Assembly: GCA_013398955.1 (NCBI GenBank)
Contig: VWPU01014922.1
Coordinates: forward strand, 1 to 64,000
DNA from: Callaeas wilsoni
Taxonomy: Eukaryota > Chordata > Aves > Passeriformes > Callaeidae
Length of the DNA stretch: 64,000 bases
Direction: 5' to 3'
Position numbers and translations under genes: made by a program. Shown one piece after another: positions 49,509-62,500 of this stretch (position 1 is the stretch's first letter; every line of letters starts with the position of its first letter). The notes beneath the pieces are model-generated. The model was given only the letters and a program-made list of their open reading frames with translations, did not search any database and was not told the DNA's origin.

Positions 49509-52500
49509 GCTCTTTTCTATTATTTTTAAATGCCTTCCACAGAAGATACTTGGGAATCTTTATCATCCCTTCTTTTCCAGATCATATCTTCACCTCTGTG
49601 TGCACTTTTCTCTCACCGGTGCTAGTAACCATCCCAATACTGTGAGAATTTCTTGGCTGAGACCAGCCAGATAAGGCAGGGGGAATAGTTTCCCATTCTT
49701 GCAGAAAACCAGGTTGGCTAGGTTGCACCTATGTAGCTTTAGTCTCTTGTTTCTGTGGGATGGTGACATGTGAGGATTCACTGGTGCATAATGCTGAAAT
49801 AAGGAGGCACAAAGGTGGCCTTTATCCTACTGTTGCATCCTTCTCTCTCCCGACTTTCCGTTATGCAAAGGTCTTTATGTGATCTGACCTAATATTTTGT
49901 AAAAATATTTAGACATAATGGTATTTTCTGGTGTGAAAAATATCTAGCAGTGTATTGCTGATGCTAGAAAAATGTTTGTTAGGTTTCCTAATGTAATTAA
50001 TCTCTTTGATCTCAGAAGTGGTACATGAATGCTGTTTCAGTCTCTTAGAAAAGCAGAAACAATGTTAGTCTGACATTTGAAGAGAAGTAGAAGACAAAAT
50101 CTGTCTTGTTCTGTTCTTATACTTGCACTGCTACTTTTTTGTCTTGTGTACACGTCATAGCACTTGGATAACCTATATTTCTTCTTGTTTATTTATTTTC
50201 CTTTTGTTTTCCTCATGGTTTAATATAACTTCCCACACCAGCTCAAGGTCATTATGAAATTCAGAACATCAGGTACAAAGTTTTCAGATAACTTACAGCT
50301 GCTTTTTTGTACAAGATGAGTATATATTCAAACTGTCTTAGAAATTATGTTATTTACTTCTGCTTAATTTCTCTGATCTTCTTTATCAAGACTGCCAAGA
50401 GACAGGGAAAGTTTAATTAAAAAAAATTCCTGTGTACACAAAAATTGTGTAAACCTCTGCTAATTTTAGCAACTCTCTTGAGCAATCAGCCTCTCTAGCC
50501 CCAAAAGCCCTTTTTTCTTCAGAACTCATTAGTCACATAGCTGGGTCAAGCTTTAACTGGTTTGGAAAGATGCCATAGCACCACAAAGTTCATGCTTAGG
50601 AAATTTTACTCTGACCACACCATTTGCACAACACTTGAGCAAGATTTTAGCACTGGACATCAGCAAAGGGGATGTCTTTTTCCCTGCTTTATTTTGTTCT
50701 CTGCTGCAGCTCGCATTTTGACCCCAGAAGTGGTCTCACTTTTCCTGAGAGTGAGTTGGCACCGTAACCTTTTTTACCTCTGACTGCATGCTCTTCTATA
50801 AGTGGAAAGCAGGGCTTGTGGAGAGCTCCTTTACTTGTCAGTTGAATGGGAGAAGGAATAATACTTTACCCAACTGGGATGTGTTGGAAAGCATTGTCGC
50901 TCAGGGTCCTGTGTCGCCAAATGGAGCCATGTCTGATACCTGTCTTTTGAGAGGTTGTGAGCACTTGTAAACTGCCTGCAGCTGTCCCAGTGGCAGTCTC
51001 ACTCCTGAACGATGTGATTTCTAATACCAGAACCAGTACAGAAAAGGAACACTTTGTATTTTGAGAGGTTTCAGCTTCCTCCTAAAAATCTTCTAAGTCA
51101 GTATGTTTTTCATGAAACTGCATTGTTTAGCTTCAGCTAGATTCACTAGTATGCTTCTATCTTCACAGAATACAATTCTAACTTTTTGAATATGTCTGAT
51201 GATTTTGCAAAATAAATTTCTCTATGAAATGCAGTCTTTCACTGAAAATGTAGTTGTATAACTATAGAAAAGCCTAATTTCTAAAATTCTATGAATAATG
51301 CATCAATGATTCAGACAGATTTTAAACTCTATAATGGTTGATCAGAGTTCAGGAATAGACTTATCTTCTAATACTGCAATAATAAGCAGATTTCATTTTA
51401 AGATAGGCCGCAGGGACTAATCACTGTTTTCCAAATTTGAGGACCAGATACAATATGTAATTTAGGTACTGGGAGGGTTTTTGGTATGCAGAATGAAAAA
51501 TAATCCTCGTGCTGCCAGTTTTCCTCATCAGTTTAATACTCCACTCAACTTCTAAGGTATTTAAAAGCCAACACCTGAAAAACATATTGCTGAAATTAAG
51601 GTTAAAATTCAGAATATGTTAAGAAAGGGCCTTTTAAGCTACCCTTAGATTTCAAATTCTGTAGAAATTCCCTGAAGTGCAGAGGTTTGAACAGACTAAT
51701 TCTGAATCAGGTATTATTGTGCATTTTCCAACACCTACAGAACTGCACCAAAAGTACAGGAGATACTTGGGGTTATGATGCAGCTTTGTCTCAAAGAGGG
51801 TGTGTTTGCCATTCTGTCCTGAAAGCTCAGATCTGCAATTCAGGTTTTGTAGGAATCCTGTGTGGGGTGGGATGATTTGATTCCACCTCTTTGGGACAGC
51901 TACCAGTAGAAGGCTTCTGTACAGTAAAAATAGCTACAGTCAGGGTAGATTCCCAAGTTTATCTCTCTAGTTTGAGATGAAGAGACTTTTTTTCTCTGCT
52001 GGCATCTGCTCTGTTATAATATTTTATAAATATCAAGAAACGTTTTCTTGTTGCTGTGGTCCTTGTGTAAGTAATGTTTAGCAAAGGGAATGATTTTCTT
52101 GTTTTCTTTGTGGAGTAGCTCAAAAGGATTGCTTGGAAAACCTCTTTTAGACAATAATTAGCTGAAATTCTCCATGTTGTCTATATCTACACATCTTTCC
52201 ACCATGGATTAGTTATTTTCTTTATAGCTGATGTAGTTCAGTGGGATAAACTGGCAAATGCTTTGTCAAATCTAGATTTCCTATTGTTTTGTATTCCATA
52301 TTCTTTCTTTCTCTAGTTATATGCAAATATCAATAACTTGGCAGTTATTGGTTTTCACAGTTAACCACGGCTTTTGTGTTAAATATACTTTTGATAATCA
52401 TAAACAGAAGAGGTAGTGATAAGGTAAAAAGTTAATACTTCCTAAAGAATGAATTGAATAAATCCAAAATATGATAAAATAGGCAATGGGCTCTGATAAA

Positions 52501-55500
52501 AGGAGCACAAATAGTCTGGAACATCTGTATTTATTTTACAACAGTTTGTTCTTCGCTATGGAGGCAGTCTTGCCTTTTTGACATTGTCAGGTATCAATCT
52601 CATGTTATGAAGTATACCCATCATCCTTGTGATTCACTGTGCCAATTTCAATCTCTCTTACTTCAGTGCTGCTGCGGGTTCTAGAAAGGCTTCCTCGCTT
52701 TGCAGAAATTATCTTATTAGTTTTGTAGCCAAATTGTTTCCTAAGGAGTTCCTAAAACCTGGTGTTTGTTTCATGAATGTTACTCCTCAATTTCAGTCAA
52801 TGCTTTTCAATACCAGTTTGCCAATTCATTCTAAATAAAGAAGTTAAAAGTCACCAAACCTTCAAAATCTGTAATCTATTTTCTTGGGCTGTGCTGATTG
52901 CCCTCTGACACTGTATGAGCCATGTGTAATAGCTGTTTTCAGAAAATTTAGTCCAATTGTCATGGTTCTCTGTAGTCCTTTTTTTCCCCCTGAAGTACTA
53001 CAATTAAATACTAAAACAGTTATAAAAGAGTCACTTTTAAAGGGAAGTGAGATTGAACAAAATCTGAAAACCGATTTGTACCTACCATTCTTTGCTTGTT
53101 CTACATCTGTTTTCTTCCCTGTGTGTGGAATAGTTATCTTTTAGCTTAAATTACAGGTGAATTTCTGCTGACCAATTTAAACATACCTGGAGAAAGATAT
53201 AGACACCAACTGAGCATCTGTCTTACCAAGCAGGTCAAGATGTTCCTTTAATCACCCTGCCTTGAACCACTCTCTTGCTTCATTTCATTCACTGATGTGC
53301 AATACACTTTCTACTGAACATTTGGTTTCTTCTTGATTGACTGCTGTCTGTTTTCAAACTTTGGTTCTAAAGCCTCTTTCCAGGTCTAGCTACTCAAGAC
53401 ACACTCTATCTTCTTCTGTTTTTCTACTTCTGATGCAGTAGCAAGTTTTCATCTGCAGGTTTTTTTTGTTCAGAATACCCGTAACATCTCTCACGTATTA
53501 CATATCTTGGTAATTATTAATTTTTTCCTACATCTCCTAGAATTTGTCAGATTGTTTGGGTCACTGAATTAAGTGAATGATTCTGTGATTCTAAATTGAG
53601 TGTAAGATTGTGTTCAAAGTAAACTTAAAAATAGATGCGCGTAACAGGGCACCTGGACATCTAAATTCTGTGGACTGCAGTGGGGCCCAACATGAGTGCA
53701 GATTTAAGACCTCTGCCTCAATCAGCCCAGCTTTACTTGGCACTGAGTTGGTCTGTGAACACTCTCACACAGTTGTGACAGACCTTTGGTGCTGGTGACT
53801 TCTAGTAAGGGGCAGTATTGAACAATCGAGTGTGATAAAGTCTTACTGTGTCACAGGTAGGTTTGCAAATATATATCTATTTGTGCCCTGAGGTTTTCAG
53901 CTAATTCGCTTTCATGCTTTCATGGGTATTTGTTTTCATTTTTAATTGCCTAAAAGCTTTGAAAAATCTGATGATGTTCATTACCAATATGACCGGCTAT
54001 GCACAAAGCAAACAAATAGAAGGTTCTTTTTCTCCATGCTAAACTTAAAGTTGGTACTTGAAGGATGCATAAATGAATATACATACTTTAGTGATTATAT
54101 AAACAAGCATCAAGTACAGTAAATCAGATGTAGCAAAAAATACTAAAGTAAAAAAAAAAAGGAAAATGTTCCCTGTTTGGTCGCCTTATATAGGTCATCT
54201 AAGCACTGTTAATATATCAATCCCAGCTCTTTTGCCTACTTAATTGAGTCAATGCCAATGCACTGTGTAGACCATATGCATAACTTTTTAGAGTTGCTAT
54301 TCCTCAATTATGTAACTGTGCTAATTTTGTTAATATATTCTGTGGAGAATCTGAAAATCCAAGATTAGTGTAACATCAATATTTTGCCATTGCTAGAGAC
54401 TTAAAGTCCATGAACTTTAATAAGACCAAATATTTCTTCTTCCTCTGCTGCGCTTCCTATTGATTAATAATTCAGATATTTGGACATTGCAAGCAAGCTG
54501 GAAACTCTGTGCAAAAGAGGATTGCACATCACAAATGCCAATATAATAGACAATGGGGAGGTCAAAAGGAGGTGTGGAGGACACTGACTAGCAAACCATT
54601 CCTTTTCTGCAAGGGCAGAATTTGAGTGGTGTGATCCCTGTGCTACCTTAGGTTCTGTTCACAAAGCACCATGTAGCACTTGAGTCCACTGGCAGACAGC
54701 TCTTCAGGGGTTTAACTCTGTTGTTTACAATGCTGTCGAACTCTGTCTTACCCAGCAAATAACTGCAATGCTTTACCTGCTTAAAGTTAAATGTGTGTTA
54801 GTCCTTGGTAGAGCAGGGCCAGGACATACAGCATGCAAATCTAATACCTGCTGTCACTAATTACAATGAATTTATCTTATCTTTTTGAGGTTTTGTTTTG
54901 TTTTTTCTTATGTTTTCAAATTTTTTAATTGGTTCATAAGTCTCCTGCCTTTCCACCTCAGGGAGGTTTGTGTTGCCGTGTTTGGAGGAGTGGGTATGAG
55001 TTTGACAAGTCACCCTGCAGGTCTCTTGATACTTCCTTATTTTCCATGTGTCATGAATTAGATGTTTTGAAGATTAATTTTAAACAAAACAATGTATTAA
55101 ATTTCCCTTCAGGAGCAGAGAATGTCTTTAAAATAAAGCTCTTATTCTCCTCATCAAAACTTCCATGATCTCTTTCCTGTTCTTATAGCTAATTAACTGG
55201 TCTAGCTGCAGGATTTTTCCAGTTTCAAGGTAAGTTGTTTCATTGCAACTATGTGATTTTAGTATAACTGTAAAGGTCTGTCAGTATTGAAAAGGCAATC
55301 TGATTTCTTTACTGCTGCATATATTTTAAAATTATTTCTTTGCATTGATATTAGTGCTGGAGTGAATTACTTCTAGATGAAAGAAAAGGATCTCAGTTTA
55401 AATTTTCATCAAGTGTAGCTTCTTATCTGAGGATTAAGAGGCACTGGGAGAGTTTTATTATCTCCATAATTAAAGGTGCAAAAGTTAATTATTCCTGTTT

Positions 55501-56049
55501 TAATGTATCTCCATATTGGCTAATGGAAGTGTGTGTTGATTTTAGTGTGGAAATTTTAAGCTGAAATCTAAAAATAATAGAAAAAGCTGTGGAAAAAGGG
55601 CAAAAAAGTTTTTTTTTTTTAGGAGGAAGATGGACTGTAACAACAGCTCACTGAGACTGTAGCACGAATGATGAGTTAGGTAGGGCAAGAACAGAAAACT
55701 GCTTCAAGAACGGGAAGTGGAAAGATGAAAACTGAAGGATAATTTTTCCTTTCAGGTGCTAGCCCTCTTGATTGGCCTTGCTTTCTAAAGTAGCTGCTCA
55801 GTTTAGTGTTCTGGATCTTGCCTGTACTGCAGAGACAGCGGTGTGTATTTCTGAGCAGGTCGGGTGGCCGTAATTCCTCCGCTGAGCCCTCGTCGCTCAG
55901 TACGGGCTGTAAGGTGTGGCTGCTCCGTGTTCCAGCAGCACACTTCGGTGCTTCGGGCCCTGGGTCACCTCTTGCACCAAGAGCTGCAGGCACTGCTATA
56001 TTAATTCGCCGGCACGCTCGCCGGGCTGAGATGGCAGCAGCTTGGTCCA
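49509..56049. other. AT-rich noncoding span
   Basis: No gene was recognised. There is a possible CR1 terminal octamer (GATTCTGTGATTCTA) at about 53579-53593, too short to call with confidence. Short A and T runs occur near 54149 and 55609. GC and CpG content rise from about 55850 towards the LTR at 56.05-56.55 kb, and part of that rise may belong to the LTR. Confidence 0.5.
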
Positions 56050-56548
56050 GGCGTGTCCCACACCAAGGTAGAACACCCCGGGGCACCGCGGTGCCTCGCT
56101 AGCCAGCCTCCCAGCCCGGGCGGTGGAGGGCACGGAGCCCAGCGTGCCTGGGGCTTGTGGATAGCCCAGGCGCGGCCAGAAATAAATGAGCAGAGGTGGC
56201 TCTCGGCCGGTGTTCCAAGGGTTTATTGTACAAGCTCCCTCGAAGGGGACCGGATGCGAAGAGGACAAGACAAAAGACTGAGGGGCTTTTTAAAGGGATA
56301 CAGGGAAGGGGGCGGGGTGGCACAGCAGGGACCCATAGGAAGAGGAGAAAGGCGGGACAGGTCAGGATACCTTCCCTTAGGGGACACAAGGGGTGTCTGT
56401 CAACTGTAGACAGAACCACCCCTCAGGAATCCTAGGAATTCAAAGGCAGAAGCCATCTTCACAGAATGGGGTTTCACTCGGTACCAGCCCACCAAACCTC
56501 TGTTTCTGGGCTCTGTGGCCCCCTGGTTGGTTCATTCACCACAACACA
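56050..56548 (-). mobile_element. CpG-rich ERV LTR, minus strand
   Basis: On the minus strand the element appears to start near 56546-56548 with TGTTGTGGTGAATGAACC. U3 follows, then a TATA-like CTTTAAAAAGC at about 56286-56296. An AATAAA polyadenylation signal lies at 56222-56227 inside TTGTACAATAAACCC, then a GC-rich U5-like region. TATA to poly(A) spacing of about 65 bp fits a gammaretrovirus-like LTR. The 3' end is uncertain: CpG-rich sequence continues to about 55850, and I could not find a convincing target duplication or primer-binding site. It may be a solo LTR or a longer LTR of up to about 0.7 kb. Dense CpG suggests it is relatively young. Confidence 0.68.
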
Positions 56549-59199
56549 CTGCCCTGGCTCTGTCATTCTCAGCCTCGTGCTTGCCCTCCACCGAGCCGGA
56601 GGAAGACGTAGGCTCAGCTGCTTCATTCTCTGAGCATTATTCACAGAAGCTAAAGAGAGGAATGGTCTCTCCTTCCCTAGCGTTTCCACGAGGGCTTTTT
56701 GCTCATGTTTTCCAGATAACTTAAAAGTTGTTCTTTTGTTTTAGATTTTTTTTTTTCTGTCTCCATAGGGAACTACAGGACACACTCTGGCATATTTCTT
56801 GACTTTCAAATGCCTTATCTATCTGGGTTTTTTTTGTTTCCTGTTCTTTCTTTCATTTTCAGAGGTACAATTTCATCATTCAGAGTCTTCCCTGGTGGTT
56901 TGCTGTATTGTTTCTCAAGATAAACCTTTGGACCAAAGGCTGCTGTGTTTGCCTTTTGCTTAAGCCATGCTGGGTGCTTTTGCTGTAGGAATTTCTGTTG
57001 TTGTAGTGGCAGGGTACTTCAGGGAGCAGAGGTTTTACAGTTTTCCTTTGTGGAGTTCTGATGACGTTAGGTGTATCTCCATTTACAGGGATACTGTTTG
57101 GGCCATTTCCACCTTCCTTCCTTCCTGAAGGATATTGCCTTCTCATTATACTTTTCTCCAGTAAATCAAAGCAATGTATCTTCCGAGGCAAAGAGAACAG
57201 CTTGCAAACACCACTTTTTTTCATTGTAGAATTGGACAACAAGAGCTGGAAATACTTTATGAGGCCCTTAAAATTCCCCTCTGTCCCTGGAGGTTTATGT
57301 GGTTTCTATAAATACTTAATTTCTTTGCTTTGCTTCAGATATTTGGCAGTTAAAAGGCAAGGAAGAGCCCAGATTAGTGTGAGATGTTCTTATTAATTAT
57401 TCCATGGAAAGATATTTATACTCTTTCTTACAAACTTTGGTTGGACTCCATGCAAAATAGAAGTGGAAAGTTTGGAGGATTTTAAGTGGTTCAAAGGTAC
57501 TACTGGTGCCTTTGACAGTTTTTGAAAATACATGTTCGTATTTCTTCATTGTTGTCTTATGATGCTGTTTGAAAATCGTAAGTGATTTCACTCATCCAGT
57601 GACTAGTTTTCAGAAGTTATTAGTGGATTTTATGGGACTGACTCTTATATGTCTGAGTCAGGAAGAATTCGGTGAAAGTCTGTGAATTAATAGCAGTTTA
57701 AAACTGTGTATGTCTTAAATCCATGGAAGCAAATGAAATGTACTGTTTAATTATCCACCTGAAATCAGCGTGCAAAAGATGCAACTCAAACTCATTTGTA
57801 ATTATCATAGGGTGTAATTTATCTCTATAATGTGCATAAAAGGTGCCATAGAGAAAGAAAATTGATTAGGAAATTCTGAGGTGTTAGGATTATTTCAAAG
57901 CTGTGAGCCCCTTTTTTAATTTTTCTGTAAGAATCTGAGTACTTAGTAGTATTATCCATTTCTGCCAATTGCATCAGACGGCAACGCTCATTATCTCACT
58001 TCATTGCAAAATTTAACACAGATAAAGCTGTTTAGTTAAAGCCATACTGAAATATGCCTTCCTTACCCTTAGGCTCCTTCCAGTCACCATCTGAGGACGC
58101 TCACCCTCACTTTTCCCATGTGGACCCAAAACTCCATTTCCAAACTGGCAGTGGCACCAGTAGCTGACAAAGCTGACACGTTTACTCCTTCTTGGCACAC
58201 TCCTCTTGCCTGGCTTCTTGCACAGCTCTTAGTCTGATTGAACAAACATGATCACTGAGACAAGTCTGGGGTATATTTGATTATTTGGCTGCTGCTTCAG
58301 AAATAAAGATTTTTACTCACCAAACAAGACAGGTGCTATTTTCAGAGTGAAGAAGTGCTCTGCAAACCCAAGTCTGTGACTGAGCAAGCAGCAAGGAAAT
58401 CTTGCCCTCTCCAAGCCCTGACTTTGGCTGTACAGACAGGTTCTCAGGTTTGCACTTGGAAGGCAGAGCAGGCAATCTGCTGCAGGGCTCTTGTACTGAT
58501 TAGTCCTCAACCCTTTTGCTGTTTGCATGCACTTAATTGTTTTTTGCTGGCAGACACACAGAGTTCAGCATCAGACTTTGACACACACATGCTGCTGTCC
58601 CGGAGGATTCGCAGAGCGGGCTGTCTTGCAGCTGCTGCATTTTCCACCAGTTAAATTGACAGTTACCTACTGTGTGGAGTTGCTAGGAGAAGGTGAACAG
58701 TCATCATTACAGCATATTCCTTCAATAACAACCTGTAGCACTCGCTGATTTCTCTTCTGCAGGGATTTAGACATGTCTTTGCTACTGACATAGCATTTGT
58801 ACAGTCATATTTTATTGACAGGCTGGTAGATATTTATTCAATAAGAAACAATTCAGGATCAACTAAAGAGAGGAAAGCTCTGGCATTTGAACATACACTC
58901 TTTTTGTAGGGTGATGTGGCTGATACTGGCATCTACCATCTGCTTTCCTATTGCAGCCTGTTTCTCCAACCTGCAAAGCAGAAACCAGCCTTTCTTTCCT
59001 TCTGGATTGTTAAAGCCATTCACATTTATCCTGCATGGCAATGAATTGTAGTCCATTTTAAGGAATCTTTTGTGCTTCTGTGTGTATTCCTACAGCAGAA
59101 AAAGTGCATGAGAAAGGAGCTTGAGCAGTCAGTAGCATAAGTAGCTGGCTCTCCCGTATGGATTAGACTCGTGAGGTCAGAGGAGCTGTGTGTACTTGC
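56549..59199. other. Noncoding span upstream of the PDE1A exon, with a protein-like minus-strand stretch
   Basis: No + strand exon was recognised. On the minus strand from about 57590 down to 56560, several adjacent frames are unusually open: 57397-57591, 56880-57390 with one TAG, and then frames continuing towards the LTR. They read like fragments of one broken protein, but I cannot name it and it may be chance. The rest (57600-59199) is AT-rich with scattered moderate-GC patches near 58340-58740. Confidence 0.4.
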
Positions 59200-59411
59200 T
59201 CTGTGCTTGGGGGGGAAGAGTGGATTTGTCTGTCAAAGTGAATAGCGATTCAGGCAGGATCGTCCCTCAGCTGTTGTAATTCTGATGTGTTTTGATATGA
59301 CAGCAGCTACTGTCTAACATGCGTGGATCTTCTGAAATTTGTAGTGGACTAAGGACTGCTTTTACTTGCTGCTGAGCCTGACTGTAACTGTATCGCTGTA
59401 GGACAATAACG
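59200..59411 (+). promoter_or_regulatory. PDE1A: Putative 5' UTR and proximal promoter of the PDE1A exon
   Basis: The region directly upstream of the PDE1A start codon has an in-frame TAA at 59385-59387, so the reading frame cannot extend further. It is less AT-rich than surrounding sequence and has no evident TATA box at a suitable distance. An acceptor-like CTGTATCGCTGTAG ends at 59400, which would permit a spliced upstream leader. In mammals this N-terminal isoform has its own promoter. Whether transcription starts here or at the distant CpG island cannot be decided from the sequence. Confidence 0.4.
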
Positions 59412-59515
59412 ATGGGGGCTCGAGCCACAGAAACAACTCGGGAACTGGAAAGCGCCTCTGTACAGTACCAAATAGGAGGACATGCAGAGAAAATGTGGCA
59501 ACGACTCAAAGGAAT
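59412..59515 (+). CDS. PDE1A: PDE1A first coding exon (calmodulin-binding N-terminus)
   Basis: PDE1A is the Ca2+/calmodulin-activated phosphodiesterase that hydrolyses cGMP and cAMP in the cytosol. This exon encodes 34 residues, beginning MGARATETTRELES and ending AEKMWQRLKG, plus two bases of codon 35 (AT). The mammalian long N-terminal isoform begins MGSSATEIEELEN and reaches TEKMWQRLKGI, so the start, the length (one residue longer) and the EKMWQRLKG block all agree. That block opens the first calmodulin-binding helix. The exon ends at a consensus donor (AT|GTGAGT, 59516-59521), and an in-frame stop 27 bases upstream fixes the start. Residues 15-24 (SASVQYQIGG) are clearly diverged from mammals. 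The catalytic domain exons lie beyond the window. Overlapping minus-strand frames are shadows. Confidence 0.94.
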
Positions 59516-62500
59516 GTGAGTAGCTCGTCTCCTTGGCTTTTGTTCTGTTTCCTTGGGAAAAATAATTTTCTTCTGTTTGTTAAAATGTCTAATTAGCAAA
59601 CGGGAGAGTTATCTTTAAGCTGTGAACAGTATTTGCTCTCACAATACAGTACATCATTCTCGTTTACGATGGTACTTACATTAATGTCAGACTCTCTATT
59701 AGGTTCATTCATCTCATTTAAAAGATGTATAAAGAGTGAGAGTTATTATCCAAACTGAAATGCAGGTAAGTCCTTCCAAGTTAGCACTTTCATATCTCTG
59801 ATATGATTTTGTAAATGCTATCTTCAGAATCAGCATTTCTAGAGATGTTTCATCGTTTGTGTCAGTATCTATAGGTAAGTATATTATTGCAATTCTATAG
59901 GAAGTACTAATACTTTTCCTTTAAGACTGAAGGTAAAGAAGTCTGTATTAAAAGGTGCTTAGCTATTAGGAAGTTGCTATGTCTGTCTTTTGTCAATTAT
60001 TTTGGTGTTCAATAATACTAGAAACTGATTGAAAGAGTATTTGAGGGGACCATTATGTACCTGCTGTGTCTAATTCACTCCTCAAATGCAATTTTCATGT
60101 AGACTTTTGGTGCAAATGATCAGTACATAAACATCTGCAACCTGTCAGAGAGAAACTCTATCAAACTAGTGCATCCTAAACCCCTCAAACTTCAACATCT
60201 CCTTTTAAGTATTTGCCAAAAGCTGATTTCAGGATGTTACAAATAAATACATGTTACACTTGTTGTAGTAAGGAAATGGCACTATTATTTTTGCTGGAAA
60301 GATTTGTAATCCTGAGTTTCTAAAGGTATTCCACAGATGCTATATAGTGCCTCAGCTGTTGAAGGTAAGCAGGTTATTTAAAGTGTGGAGGATTAGATGC
60401 ATTGGCTATGGCACTGCCTGTTTCCCCTATGCATTGGGTAGAGACTCAAACTGGCTGTGGAGAAGGGGATTTCCATCTGCTTTCTTTTAAGAGAGATCGG
60501 TTTGCTTCATGGCAAAGTCACTTTTCAGGTGTGGACGGGGATTTATCATAACTTCTCTGTGATATGCTTTGAATATTTGCTCTGAATCCTGTCATCACTC
60601 TAAGGTAATGCACTTGGGAAAAAATGTCCCTGTAAAAACTCCAATGTGTACCCAGCAGAGCAAATATTGTTATTATTTGATGATGCCACATATTTTGCCT
60701 CCGAGTTTCTGCTACCAGAGACCTCCATCAATTTGTGCAGATTTCCACTGGTGTAGGGTCTTAGCTGCTGTTTCTGTTTGCTTGGTAAGTTGTCTGTTAC
60801 CACTAGACTCTTGGGTTGAAACATTTCCTTTCATCTGCCTCTGGAATGGTACCATTAAACAAACTAAGGTAAATAACTAAACATTGGTAGCACTCAGTAC
60901 AAGAGCTTCAGGAAATAAGGTTCATGCTTCTTTAGTAGTTAAAATGATATTTGGAGTTTGTGGTATATCAAATGGAGCTTAAGTGTTTGGAAACCACACA
61001 TCTTTTACAGGTTGGTGCCAACCTCATGACTGTTGTGACAAGATAATGCTAAAATACTTGTATTTAAAAAACCAGGTTATATTATTAGATATGTGCTCAG
61101 CTGACTGTTTTTCAGACTTACCAATGGTTTCATTTTAATTATTCACTAGTCAATTGGAAATCACTGACTAGTCAGTATTATGAATATTGTATGGGGAAAT
61201 TTCAAAGAGCTGAAATTTTCACTTTATAGTATAAGCGTCAATCATTAAGGAAAAGGATTAATTTTGTTGATGAACAGATATCAAAGTAGAAGCATGTTTG
61301 TATGTGGTAGGGGTGAGGGACAGATAAGTGGGACTGCCAAATAATCTGACTTGGGAAGAATTCATTTATAAACTGTCAGTCAGGAGAACTGTTTCACCTT
61401 AGGGATGGGAACTATTAATGAGACTACGTATGATGCCAAATGATGGAGTATTTAAAGTAGTGTGCAGTAGTATATTTACACTCAAGTCAAGACTTCATGG
61501 TTTGAATTATGAAGTCAAACCTGTTCTTGCTTATAGAGTCCACAGACCTACATAATTTTCATGTGATTTCAACACAGTTTTATGGTATTTTGCCAGTCAA
61601 GAGAGGTGATTATCTTTTTGCAAGCAGGTCATTATTTCTGAATCAATATTGGATTTCATTTAGATAACTATCTGAATAGTGTTTACAAGCTGTAAAATAG
61701 GCCCTTACTTAAAATTAGCTTTTATTTTCTGTTAGCATTTCAGCTTTTTTCATAATAGACTTTTATTTAGGAATTTGGCAGTAGAATTCTGTGGATATTT
61801 AACCTTGTATGTCTTGGGGTATTTTTGTTGTTGGCTTGCTGTATTTTTCATTTATTTTTGTGACATAGAGACTATTCTAGAAGATAGGTGAGTTGAATGC
61901 CCTTAAAGCTAAGTGAAAATCCTTATTTGAATGCCCAATAAGAAAAGCTGTCTACTGTGGAAGCTTGAATGAAAGAATCTTTTTATAGGTTTTCTGTTCT
62001 ATAGGCTTTCATAGATCTTGCTAACCTAAGTGTTGCAATAAAGGCTGGGATGTTTAGAATAAAATTAAATGATATATAACTTTTATTGGGTTCATGGTGC
62101 TTTACAACCAAGCTCTTCTGTACGGCAAGTAAAAAATCCCACTCTGTTTTCCTTACACTGGAATTGCAGCAGTGCTGCAACCAAGGACATTATCTGGCAG
62201 AGAAGATATTAATTTGAATTTCATAACTTGAGCTTTAACATTGGTGCTGATTTTATTGATGCCTGAATGTATAAAACACAAGCTCAGTGAAACAAGACTT
62301 GTGAAAACGAGTTGTATAAATTTCTGTCTTGACTGTAGCTTCTGCTTTTTGAATTAAGGTTTTTTTCAGTATGCAGACTGCAAGCTTCTAATGTTTTGTA
62401 GTTCATGGAGAAAGCAAAAACAAGTAACAAGGGACAGCGAAATAACTCATATAATAGTGTGGCTTTTATAATTCTCGGTTATGCAGAAGAATAAAAACAA

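Noticed and set aside
53557..53593. Possible CR1 end with GATTCTGTGATTCTA
   Set aside because: The octamer-like end fits, but the preceding sequence lacks the diagnostic CR1 3' UTR blocks.
59267..59599. 110-codon minus-strand frame over the PDE1A exon
   Set aside because: It is the shadow of the + strand PDE1A coding exon and its flanks.
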